Shown piece by piece: positions 1-7,658 of a DNA stretch of 35,132 nucleotides. How positions within the stretch are numbered: the stretch's first letter is position 1; each line of letters starts with the position of its first letter. The DNA is from Spirochaetaceae bacterium (lineage in GTDB: Bacteria; Spirochaetota; Spirochaetia; DSM-27196; SLAA01): NCBI GenBank assembly GCA_003556605.1, contig PWQX01000051.1, positions 1 through 35,132 of the forward strand, given 5' to 3'. The position numbers and the translations under genes were made by a program. A model generated the notes under the pieces. That model searched no databases. It saw only the letters and a program-made list of their open reading frames with translations, and was not told where the DNA came from.

Positions 1-6
1 CACAAA

Positions 7-35
7 AAAACCGTCCCGGCTGGGACGGTTTTTTC
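7..35. terminator. Rho-independent terminator of an upstream gene
   Basis: An inverted repeat with arms 7-17 (core CCGTCCC) and 22-32 (core GGGACGG) encloses the four-base loop GGCT. It is followed by a run of T and preceded by a run of A, so it could stop transcription on either strand. The gene it serves lies outside the window on the left. The next plus-strand gene has its own promoter from 198, which fits this being an operon boundary. Confidence 0.9.
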
Positions 36-197
36 GGTTTCTTGCGAATCCCTACTCAACTCCCGCCGGGTGGGCCGGTGAGACGCGTAATAATGCTAAT
101 GCTGATTGCAATTGCAACCCGGGTGGAGATAGAGGGTGTGATACAACGACAGTTATGCCCTGGCATCGTGAGCAGACTCTCTCAGTTTTGCTCAAAG

Positions 198-226
198 TTG
201 TCAAGCGTGTTGCAATCAACTACAAT
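198..226 (+). promoter_or_regulatory. Sigma-70-type promoter of the gene at 238
   Basis: TTGTCA (198-203) and TACAAT (221-226) are separated by 17 bases, which is a near-consensus housekeeping promoter. The expected transcription start is about 232-234, only four to six bases before the ATG at 238. No Shine-Dalgarno sequence lies between. The in-frame TTG at 226 overlaps the -10 element and so is unlikely to be the start codon. Confidence 0.75.
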
Positions 227-237
227 TGAACACATAC

Positions 238-2001
238 ATGCAGCCACGACAGAGCGGTTTTGACAGATTGGTATCGGAGCTATCGCGCGATGAGCGCGTG
301 CGCATGCTTGAACGTATTCGCACCTCCGCGGCTATTGTCGAAGAGCCGCTGTCGCAGTTCCAGGAAGAGCCGAAGGTTGACCTATTAGCTGAGCTGCGAA
401 GATTGACCGTAATCCAGCGAGTGCTGCTACTGCTACGGTCGGTGTTCACCGGCAAGAACCGCGTTGAGGCACTTGAGCAACTGCTTATCAAAGATCTTGG
501 CCGCAGGATTCAACGCAGCGCGCCGGGATTCATCGATCTGCGCACCAACAGTTGCAAGGCGCTGCTATACGAACGCCTCGAGATGCTCAAAGGCTACGCC
601 CAGGTGTTTCGCAGACCGCTGGCACGTGTTCTTGGAGGGCCTGAGCTCTCATTTTACGCTTTTCTGTGCGGTTTCGAGCTGCCGGATCTTCATAACCAAC
701 TCGAAGAAGATACCGATCCGTTTAGGCTCGTCGCTGCGGAGCCCGACTTGGCTGAACCGGAGGTTCGCAGGCGGGTATTCGTGAATATGGAATACATCCT
801 TGAGGGAATGCCGGCTGACGGGCGACGCCGAATGTACAACAACGCACAAGCTCTGGAGAGCTTGTACGAGCTATCGCGTTATCCGTTCGAAGAGCTGCTG
901 GACAGTTTTCAGACCTCCCCCGAAGGCACCGTTGTAGATTGTCCGTTCGAGTACATCCGCGAGCCGCTGACCAAGCTTTGCGGCTTGATGCTGAGCATGG
1001 AGTTTTTCCCCTCCTCGCGCCTCGTTGAGGCGTTGCACCTGTATCTCAATCGAGATCGTCTGGATTGGGGCGCCGGGACCGCGCAGATGGAACACGAGCT
1101 GGCACGTCAGGTGCGCATTGCATCGGATGCGTTAAACGGCATTCGCAGCTTTACCGCCGAAGTCCCGTTGCCTCAGATTGTGCGTCTCATGCACGGAGAT
1201 ATCAACTTCACCCCTGCGCTCAGCTCCGGGGGCGAACAGTGGTTTGCGCGGGTGAAGCGGTTTTGGCATAAACGTATCGAGCGTCAGTACGACGCCTATC
1301 TGTTTACCGCCAAGCACAAGCAGCGCCGCGACCAAGCGAGACACCTTCTCGGCGTCGCGGTCGAACCGTTGAGCGAGTACTGTGCGTTTTCTCGCCGCAC
1401 GACACTTCGCGAGAACGGCTGGATGACCGGGCGTTTCGCGTTGTCGCTGGGCGTGATCCGGGCCTTCTCCGCCGGTCCGTTCCGCACACAGATGCACGCG
1501 CCGTTGAAGAATCTTCATATCGACGGCGAGTTCTACAAGAAAGAAAACCGCAACGAGTACACTCGCGCCTTTAACGCGTTAATCTCAATTGATTCACAGA
1601 TAGACGCGTTTCGCATACGCTTGTCCGAAACCGGCGAGTTCGGGCTGCATTTGAAGCGACTGGCGCCTGAATCGAACGCTAGCGGCGCGTATCATTCGGA
1701 ACTCGTTGAACTGGTCAATCGCGTGGATAGTGAGGCCCATCAGATGGTGCGCGAATATGTCGGAGCGCTCGACTCAATCGCCGAGGTGCTGAACGGCATT
1801 CTCTACGGCGAGGTCGGCGCGAAGTACGATACGCTTGCAAACCTTGGCCAGATCGGCGGTCGCAGTCATAAGCGCCTAATGGTACAGCTCGATACCAGCA
1901 TGAAATGGGCCCGCGATCTTGCCGATCTAATGCGGCAGATCATTCAACTCGAGGAAACTTCCACCCAGCTTGTCGGCGATGCCGAGCTCGATGCGTCGTG
2001 A
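238..2001 (+). CDS. Conserved hypothetical protein, probably spirochaete-specific
   Basis: This is a 587-residue protein that I do not recognise with confidence. It may belong to a spirochaete family of unknown function such as DUF5312, but that is a memory-based guess. It is predicted soluble, with no signal peptide or clear membrane segment. It is rich in charged amphipathic helices; the N-terminus has the helix-like stretch FDRLVSELSRDERVRML, and the last ~100 residues are also helical. No catalytic motif is visible. ATG 238 is chosen over the in-frame TTG at 226 because the TTG lies inside the -10 hexamer. There is no ribosome binding site, so translation may be leaderless. A separate promoter precedes the next gene, so the two are not necessarily one operon. 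Confidence 0.8.
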   Translation: MQPRQSGFDRLVSELSRDERVRMLERIRTSAAIVEEPLSQFQEEPKVDLLAELRRLTVIQRVLLLLRSVFTGKNRVEALEQLLIKDLGRRIQRSAPGFIDLRTNSCKALLYERLEMLKGYAQVFRRPLARVLGGPELSFYAFLCGFELPDLHNQLEEDTDPFRLVAAEPDLAEPEVRRRVFVNMEYILEGMPADGRRRMYNNAQALESLYELSRYPFEELLDSFQTSPEGTVVDCPFEYIREPLTKLCGLMLSMEFFPSSRLVEALHLYLNRDRLDWGAGTAQMEHELARQVRIASDALNGIRSFTAEVPLPQIVRLMHGDINFTPALSSGGEQWFARVKRFWHKRIERQYDAYLFTAKHKQRRDQARHLLGVAVEPLSEYCAFSRRTTLRENGWMTGRFALSLGVIRAFSAGPFRTQMHAPLKNLHIDGEFYKKENRNEYTRAFNALISIDSQIDAFRIRLSETGEFGLHLKRLAPESNASGAYHSELVELVNRVDSEAHQMVREYVGALDSIAEVLNGILYGEVGAKYDTLANLGQIGGRSHKRLMVQLDTSMKWARDLADLMRQIIQLEETSTQLVGDAELDAS

Positions 2002-2087
2002 GCCGCTCTCCCTGCCGGCCGGCCGCCGCCGAAGCGGCCTCGCACTTGCGTCATGCGGCTATTGTGTACAGGTCGGCGGAGCAGCTG

Positions 2088-2117
2088 TTTACGGTGTACA
2101 TACCCCGGCCCTATACT
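2088..2117 (+). promoter_or_regulatory. Promoter of the Lon-like protease gene
   Basis: TTTACG (2088-2093) and TATACT (2112-2117) are 18 bases apart. The predicted transcript starts near 2124. GGAG (2141-2144) lies eight bases before the ATG at 2153, so this gene has a conventional leader. Confidence 0.6.
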
Positions 2118-2152
2118 AAGAGTGTGGAATCACACAACCCGGAGACAAAAGA

Positions 2153-4570
2153 ATGAGAAAACTAGAGTCACAAGATGCCAGGTATGTCGTCGATCCCCAT
2201 TCAATCACAAAGGCCGAGAAAAGTGACGAAGCTGCGTTTCGCGGAATAATAGGGCAAAAGCGTGCACTGCATGCCTTGGAGGTGGGTTTGCAGGTTCCCG
2301 GGCGCGGGTTCAACGTGTACGTTTCCGGGCCCCCAGGTATCGGGAAAATGACCTCAGTTCGCTCCTATCTGGAACGAATCGCCGAACAGCGCCCTACCCC
2401 GAGCGACCTGTGTTTCGTTCATAACCACAAGGAACCATACGAACCGAAGGCGATCATGTTGCCGGCCGGTTGCGGAAACGAGTTCAGAAAGGCGATGCAG
2501 AACATACAGAACTTCATCGAAGAGGACGTTTCCCGAATTTTCGAAAGCGATGAGTATAGAACGCAGCGAGAAAGTGCCATAGAAGAACTGAAAGGGCGGG
2601 GTCAGGGAGTTCAGGAGGAGATTAAGCAGAAGGCGCACGAGAAAGGATTTGTGCTCCAGCAGACCTTGATGGGTATGGCGCTTGTCCCCCTCAAGGACGG
2701 TGAACGGCTCAGCGATGAGGGGCTGCAGCAGTTGCCCGAGGAGGAGCGCGAGGAGATTAACCGCAGGCAGCAGGAATTGCAGCAGGAGATTCAGGACATT
2801 CAGCGCAAGTACCGCCGCATAAATCGCGCGGCGAAAGAGAAGGTCGAGAAGCTCGACCGCGAGATCGTGAAGAATAGGCTTACCGGGCCGGTTGACGATC
2901 TCAAAGAACAGTATCAGGGAAACGAGAAGGTCGCCGAATACCTAAACGCGATGATAAACGATGTGGTGGAGAATATCGATACGCTCAAGAACCTATCCCA
3001 GCAGAAACAGCAGAACGCTTCTGCACAGGAGCTGCAGCAGGCGGAAATGCTGAAGCAGCAGTTCTTTCGAAAGTACGATGTCAATGTGGCGGTCGACAAC
3101 CAGGGCCTCGATGGCGCCCCGGTCGTGCAAGAGATCAACCCAAACTACAACAATCTTGTAGGCCGTATTGAGAAAGAAATGCAAATGGGCGCGGTGAGTA
3201 CCGACTATACTCTCATACGGGCGGGCGCGCTACTGCGAGCAAACGGCGGGTTTCTGGTGCTCGCAATCGAGGATGTCCTTCGCAGCGTATACAGCTGGGA
3301 CGGGCTCAAACGAGCGCTGCGCAGCGAAGAAGTTCGTATCGAAGAGCTGCAGGAGCAGCTTGGACTCATGTCGATCAAGACATTGCGACCGGAGTCGGTG
3401 CCACTGGAGGTCAAGGTCATACTTGTCGGCCGACCGATCTTCTACCATCTGCTTCACACCTACGACGAGGACTTTCAAGAGCTCTTTCGAATTAAGGCTG
3501 ATTTCGACACTGAGATGGACGCCGGTGAACAGAACTTCAAGCACTTCGTGAGCTTCTTGAGCGCGCTCGCCGAAAAAGAGAACCTCAAGCCGCTACAGAA
3601 CACCGCCCTTGCCAAGGTGGTGGAACATGCTCTTCGCATGGCGGGACATAAGCACAAGCTGTCCACCGAGTTCGGAACAATTTCCGACTTGCTGAGAGAG
3701 TCGAGCTTCTGGGCCGCAAAGGAGAACGCGTCCGAGATTACCCACCGCCACGTGAGACGCGCGCTCGATGAGAAGACCTATCGGTCTAACCTCGTCAAGG
3801 AAAAGATCAACGAGTTTATCGCGAACGGCAGCATCTTGATCGATACGACTGCAACGGCAGTGGCTCAGGTCAACGGGCTCTCTGTTGTGGAGCTTGGCGA
3901 TTTTGCCTTTGGGCGGCCGAATCGCATTACTGCGACCGCGGGCCCCGGCCGCGACGGTGTGGTGGACATCGAACGAGAGGCGAAGCTCGGCGGCCCAGTT
4001 CACAACAAGGGGGTTATGATTCTCACCGGTTTCTTATCGAACACCTTTGCAAGGCAAGAGCTTCTCACAATTTCCGCGCGTGTGGTTTTCGAGCAGAGCT
4101 ACCAGGGTGTTGAAGGCGATAGCGCCTCCTCGACCGAACTGTACGCGCTGCTGTCGGCGCTCTCGCAGATCCCGCTTACCCAGGGAATCGCGGTCACCGG
4201 ATCGGTTAATCAACACGGCAGGGTGCAGGCGGTCGGCGGTATAAACCAGAAGGTCGAGGGATTCTACGAAGTGTGCAAAATCGGAGGGCTTACCGGGCAG
4301 CAGGGAGTGCTAATTCCCGACGGAAACGTACAGAACCTCATGCTCAGAGAAGACGTCGTGGAGGCGATAGATAAGGGGAGTTTCAACCTCTGGAGTGTGT
4401 CCAGCATCAGCGAAGGAATCGAGGTCCTCACAGGAGAGCCCGCCGGTGAGCTGCAAGCTGACGGTACTTTTCCGGCCGGGACGCTCTTCCGGAAAGTGGC
4501 CGATACACTCCAAGCCTACCGGCAGGGACTCAAAGAATGGCAAGGAGATCTTAGCGCCGGGAACCGCTGA
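2153..4570 (+). CDS. Lon-like ATP-dependent protease (LonB/YcbZ-type)
   Basis: This is an 805-residue protein of the cytosolic Lon-like S16 protease family (AAA_32 plus Lon_C type). An N-terminal ATPase segment carries a P-loop at residues 59-67 (GPPGIGKMT), with Met66 where Ser/Thr is usual. A long, Glu/Gln-rich coiled-coil region follows at about residues 150-300. The C-terminal protease domain has the Ser-Lys dyad: Ser657 in GDSAS and Lys700 in GGINQK. These are 43 residues apart, the same spacing as the E. coli Lon dyad S679/K722. The start at 2153 has a good GGAG. The likely role is protein quality control. It differs from housekeeping Lon by lacking the LAN substrate-binding domain. The GGFLVLAIEDVL segment sits where a Walker B would be but is atypical. 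Confidence 0.9.
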   Translation: MRKLESQDARYVVDPHSITKAEKSDEAAFRGIIGQKRALHALEVGLQVPGRGFNVYVSGPPGIGKMTSVRSYLERIAEQRPTPSDLCFVHNHKEPYEPKAIMLPAGCGNEFRKAMQNIQNFIEEDVSRIFESDEYRTQRESAIEELKGRGQGVQEEIKQKAHEKGFVLQQTLMGMALVPLKDGERLSDEGLQQLPEEEREEINRRQQELQQEIQDIQRKYRRINRAAKEKVEKLDREIVKNRLTGPVDDLKEQYQGNEKVAEYLNAMINDVVENIDTLKNLSQQKQQNASAQELQQAEMLKQQFFRKYDVNVAVDNQGLDGAPVVQEINPNYNNLVGRIEKEMQMGAVSTDYTLIRAGALLRANGGFLVLAIEDVLRSVYSWDGLKRALRSEEVRIEELQEQLGLMSIKTLRPESVPLEVKVILVGRPIFYHLLHTYDEDFQELFRIKADFDTEMDAGEQNFKHFVSFLSALAEKENLKPLQNTALAKVVEHALRMAGHKHKLSTEFGTISDLLRESSFWAAKENASEITHRHVRRALDEKTYRSNLVKEKINEFIANGSILIDTTATAVAQVNGLSVVELGDFAFGRPNRITATAGPGRDGVVDIEREAKLGGPVHNKGVMILTGFLSNTFARQELLTISARVVFEQSYQGVEGDSASSTELYALLSALSQIPLTQGIAVTGSVNQHGRVQAVGGINQKVEGFYEVCKIGGLTGQQGVLIPDGNVQNLMLREDVVEAIDKGSFNLWSVSSISEGIEVLTGEPAGELQADGTFPAGTLFRKVADTLQAYRQGLKEWQGDLSAGNR

Positions 4571-4691
4571 AAAGGCAAGCAGGAAACTCGCTTTCACCTG
4601 AGCGAGAGCAGCGCTGCGGATGAATGCTTCCGGCGTCTTGTTAGCCGTTATGCGCGCTGCGCGCAGGGCGCCACACACGCCGCGCGTGCTG

Positions 4692-4720
4692 TTGACGGTG
4701 CGTGTGACACCCTGTATTAT
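4692..4720 (+). promoter_or_regulatory. Promoter of pgeF
   Basis: TTGACG (4692-4697) and TATTAT (4715-4720) are exactly 17 bases apart, which is close to consensus. Only ten bases separate the -10 element from the ATG at 4731. The transcript should therefore start within about three to four bases of the start codon. There is no Shine-Dalgarno sequence. Confidence 0.75.
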
Positions 4721-4730
4721 TCCGGCACAC

Positions 4731-5525
4731 ATGCCGGTCATCCACGAAACCCAGTTTCAGGTCGAGGCACGCAAGCCGGTTGAGGTCCTGCCGTTCAGCG
4801 CCCGGGCGTTCATTACCTGCGCTGCGGCCGGCGATATGGGACCGCCGGAGCTCGGCGAGACCGATGTGCGTGAAAAGGCGCTCGCCTGGGCAGGGTTAGC
4901 CGGGGGCCGGCTGCTCACGGTTAAGCAGGAGCACACGCACACCGTGCTTCACGCTGCGACGCTTGCTGAGACGCTGGATGCAGCGGCGGCGGTGGGCACA
5001 CAGGCCGGGTACAAGAAAGCCGACCGCCCGGTAGGCGACGGAATTGTGGGCAATGACGGCCGGCAGGTGCTCGGCGTCACGGTTGCCGACTGCATGCCGA
5101 TCTACTTGCACGACCGTGAGCGAAATGTTGTCGCGATGCTGCATTCCGGCTGGAAGAGCACCGGAATCGTAGAGCGCGGGCTTGAGCTGATGGGTGAGTG
5201 CTGGGGTACGAGGCCTGCGGCGGTGAACGCGCTGCTGGGACCGGCAATCCAGGGGTGCTGTTACGCTGTAGACGCCGAGCGCGCGCGGGGGTTCAGGGAC
5301 AAGTTTGGCGAGGGTGCCGCGGTGCTGCGCGAAGGGCAGTGGTACCTGGATCTGCAGGAAGCTAATCGGCGGCTGCTGGAGAGGGCCGGTGTAGGCGAGC
5401 TTGCGGTTTGTGCAAACTGCACGTTCTGCGGTGAAGGGCTGTTTTCGTATCGGCGCGAGGGCCCGAATGGCTACCGGCGAATGCTCGCCGGGACTGCTCC
5501 GGCGGCCCCGGCCGGTGCACCGTGA
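4731..5525 (+). CDS. pgeF: Peptidoglycan editing factor / YfiH-family purine nucleoside phosphorylase
   Basis: This is a 264-residue protein of the YfiH (Cu-oxidase_4, laccase-fold) family. Members phosphorolyse adenosine and inosine, and have been reported to keep peptidoglycan stem peptides correct. The metal-site signature is present: Cys121 in VADCMP, His138 in LHSGW and Cys233 in CTFCGEGLFSYRR, together with QEHTHT (67-71) near the usual QxH site. The GPAIQGCCY segment (170-178) matches the conserved GP-I motif. Length is typical (about 240-270). An ATG at 4620 would add 37 residues that do not look like the family and lie upstream of the promoter, so ATG 4731 is chosen. argS follows after 78 bases in the same direction and is probably cotranscribed. 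Confidence 0.88.
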   Translation: MPVIHETQFQVEARKPVEVLPFSARAFITCAAAGDMGPPELGETDVREKALAWAGLAGGRLLTVKQEHTHTVLHAATLAETLDAAAAVGTQAGYKKADRPVGDGIVGNDGRQVLGVTVADCMPIYLHDRERNVVAMLHSGWKSTGIVERGLELMGECWGTRPAAVNALLGPAIQGCCYAVDAERARGFRDKFGEGAAVLREGQWYLDLQEANRRLLERAGVGELAVCANCTFCGEGLFSYRREGPNGYRRMLAGTAPAAPAGAP

Positions 5526-5603
5526 GCGCGTCGGTGCGCCGTGCAGCGCGGCGGTGAGCCGGCAGCCGTACCGAAAGCCCAAGACGGATGCGAAGGACGA
5601 GCG

Positions 5604-7388
5604 ATGCAACAGATGTTGGAGACCAAGCAACAGTGGCGGGATCTGGCAGTTGAGCAACTGCGGGAGCTGGCGCAGGATGACTATGGGCTCGACCCCGCGC
5701 AGATAGATGAGTCGCAGCTTGTGATTTCAACGCCGCCGGAGGAGAAGCTCGGGGATCTCGCGCTTCCGCTGTTTCCGTTCGCAAAGGTGTTTCGCAGCGC
5801 CCCGCCGAAGATCGCCGGGCAGCTTTGTGTGCGGCTTAGCGCGGCGGCGCGTGAGCGTGGGCTCGGTACGGCCGAGACGGCCGGCGGCTACGTAAACGTG
5901 CGGCTGCACCGCGAACAGCTCATCGCTCCGGTCCTGCGGGAGGTCCTCACCAAGGAGGCGGACTACGGCCGGCGGCGAACGCTCAGCGGGGTCCGGACGG
6001 TTGTTGAGTTCTCGTGTCCAAACACCAACAAGCCGCTTCACCTTGGGCACCTTCGAAACGACGCCCTGGGTGAAAGCGTGTCGCGTATCCTGAACTTCGC
6101 CGGTTCCGAGGTTCGTAAGGTCAATCTCATCAACGACCGCGGCGTGCATATCTGTAAGTCCATGCTGGCGTATCAGAAGTTCGGCGACGGTGCCACCCCC
6201 GAGTCCGAGGGTGTGAAGTCTGACCACTTTGTCGGCAACTACTACGTGCGCTACAACGAGTGGGCGGCCGAGGAGCGCGACGCCGAGCGCCAAGCGAAAG
6301 ACATGCTGCAGCGCTGGGAGCAGGGTGACCCCGAGACGATAGAGCTCTGGGAGCGAATGAACCGCTGGGCGATCGAAGGAATCGAAGAGACCTACCGCCG
6401 TACCGGTGTAGGCTTCGACGCGGTGTACCGTGAAAGTGAAACCTACAAAGCCGGGCGCGATGAAGTACTGAAGGGCCTCGAGCGCGGGGTGTTCTACAAA
6501 TCAGACGACGGTTCGATCTGGATTGACCTGAGAGATATTAATCTCGACCAGAAAGCGCTGCTGCGCAGCGACGGCACGTCGCTGTATCTCACGCAAGATA
6601 TCGGCACCGCGATCCAGCGGCACAAGGACTGGCCGTTCGAGCGGATGATCTACGTGGTTGCTTCGGAGCAAAACTACCATTTCAAGGTGCTCTTTCACGT
6701 GCTCGCGCGCTTGGGCTTCAACTGGGCGCTGAACCTGTACCACCTGTCGTACGGTATGGTGAACCTGCCGGAAGGCAAGATGAAGTCGCGTGAGGGTACG
6801 GTAGTAGACGCCGACCTCTTGCTCGATAAACTCAACGCGATGGCGGTGAACGAGATCACGTCTAAGGCGCGTGAAGATGAGGTGAGCGATCTGGCCGGTA
6901 CTGCCGAGAAGATCGCGCTCGGCGCGTTACACTACTATCTGCTGCAAACGAGCCCCAACAAGGACATGGTGTTTGATCCCGGCGCTTCGCTGTCGTTCAA
7001 TGGTAACACCGGGCCGTACCTGCAGTACACTTGCGCCCGCATCTCCAGCATCATTCGAAAAGCCGGCTCTACAACCGGTGCCGCCCTCATGCCGCCGGAG
7101 AGTGTGGCTGAGCAGCTCACCCGCTCGGAGGAGTGGCAGCTCGTGAAGCAGCTTGCCCAGTTTCCCGAAGCGGTAGCCCAGGCTGCAGAGAGCCTGAATC
7201 CCGCCGTGATCACGACGTATGCGTACGAGCTCGCCAAGACTTTCTCGGGGTATTACCACGAGGTTCCGGTGCTGAGGGCCGACACGCCTGCGCAGGTGCA
7301 GTCGCGGCTTGCCCTATCTGCCGCGGTCCGTCAAGTCATCGCGAACGCGCTGCGGCTTATCGACGTCCCGTTCCTCGAGCGCATGTGA
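5604..7388 (+). CDS. argS: Arginyl-tRNA synthetase
   Basis: This is a 594-residue class I aminoacyl-tRNA synthetase that charges tRNA-Arg with arginine. The HIGH signature appears as HLGH (146-149) in NKPLHLGHLRND, and the KMSK equivalent is KMKSR (392-396). An N-terminal Add-1 type domain precedes the catalytic core. The C-terminal DALR anticodon-binding domain ends in ALRLIDVPFLERM, close to the usual family terminus. ATG 5604 is chosen because AAGGA (5593-5597) lies at good spacing. A GTG at 5541 would add 21 low-complexity residues without a ribosome binding site. The gene follows pgeF and has no obvious promoter of its own. Confidence 0.96.
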   Translation: MQQMLETKQQWRDLAVEQLRELAQDDYGLDPAQIDESQLVISTPPEEKLGDLALPLFPFAKVFRSAPPKIAGQLCVRLSAAARERGLGTAETAGGYVNVRLHREQLIAPVLREVLTKEADYGRRRTLSGVRTVVEFSCPNTNKPLHLGHLRNDALGESVSRILNFAGSEVRKVNLINDRGVHICKSMLAYQKFGDGATPESEGVKSDHFVGNYYVRYNEWAAEERDAERQAKDMLQRWEQGDPETIELWERMNRWAIEGIEETYRRTGVGFDAVYRESETYKAGRDEVLKGLERGVFYKSDDGSIWIDLRDINLDQKALLRSDGTSLYLTQDIGTAIQRHKDWPFERMIYVVASEQNYHFKVLFHVLARLGFNWALNLYHLSYGMVNLPEGKMKSREGTVVDADLLLDKLNAMAVNEITSKAREDEVSDLAGTAEKIALGALHYYLLQTSPNKDMVFDPGASLSFNGNTGPYLQYTCARISSIIRKAGSTTGAALMPPESVAEQLTRSEEWQLVKQLAQFPEAVAQAAESLNPAVITTYAYELAKTFSGYYHEVPVLRADTPAQVQSRLALSAAVRQVIANALRLIDVPFLERM

Positions 7389-7436
7389 CCGAAACCGTCG
7401 CCGGCGGGGGCTTCCGGTAGCCCGCACCGGTCCCAG

Positions 7437-7497
7437 AATCCTACGTTCATGCTCAGTGCCTACAATTATGTAGGTGCACTCCCCGGTAATCCTACAT
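7437..7497 (+). promoter_or_regulatory. Cluster of CCTAC motifs, candidate operator upstream of gltBD
   Basis: In the argS-gltB gap, AATCCTAC occurs as a direct repeat (7437-7444 and 7488-7495). Between the copies lies the inverted repeat CCTACA-ATTA-TGTAGG (7459-7474), extended by AGTGC (7455-7459) and GCACT (7476-7480) with a small bulge. No T-run follows, so it is a poor terminator. It could be a regulator binding site for nitrogen control of gltBD. The regulator is unknown. Confidence 0.4.
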
Positions 7498-7550
7498 AAA
7501 CGTAAGAACTATCCGCACCCTTTGTGCGCGTGTCTTGGTTTAACCACCAC

Positions 7551-7559
7551 TGGTATAAC
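7551..7559 (+). promoter_or_regulatory. Extended -10 promoter of gltBD
   Basis: TGGTATAAC (7551-7559) is an extended -10 element (TG-n-TATAAC). No good -35 hexamer is found 16-18 bases upstream, which is common for extended -10 promoters. Short palindromes flank it: TGGTTTAACCA (7536-7546) and ATAACGAGTTAT (7555-7566). These could be operators. The predicted leader to the gltB ATG is about 90 bases. Confidence 0.5.
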
Positions 7560-7609
7560 GAGTTATGTATCAGAGGGATGAATGGCACGTGAATTGCAAG
7601 TTACCAGGT

Positions 7610-7637
7610 TACGGGTGTCGTACGCTCGGCGCCCGTA
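7610..7637 (+). other. Stable leader hairpin ahead of the gltB ribosome binding site
   Basis: TACGGGTGTCG (7610-7620) pairs along its full 11 bases, with two G-U wobbles, to CGGCGCCCGTA (7627-7637) around a six-base loop. It ends about ten bases before the Shine-Dalgarno GAGGGG (7647-7652). There is no T-tract, so it is not a terminator. It could affect mRNA stability or access to the ribosome binding site. Confidence 0.55.
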
Positions 7638-7658
7638 GCTGTCTACGAGGGGATCACT

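Noticed and set aside
226-237. TTG at 226 as start codon of the first gene
   Set aside because: It overlaps the -10 hexamer and would not be on the transcript from that promoter; ATG 238 is in the same frame.
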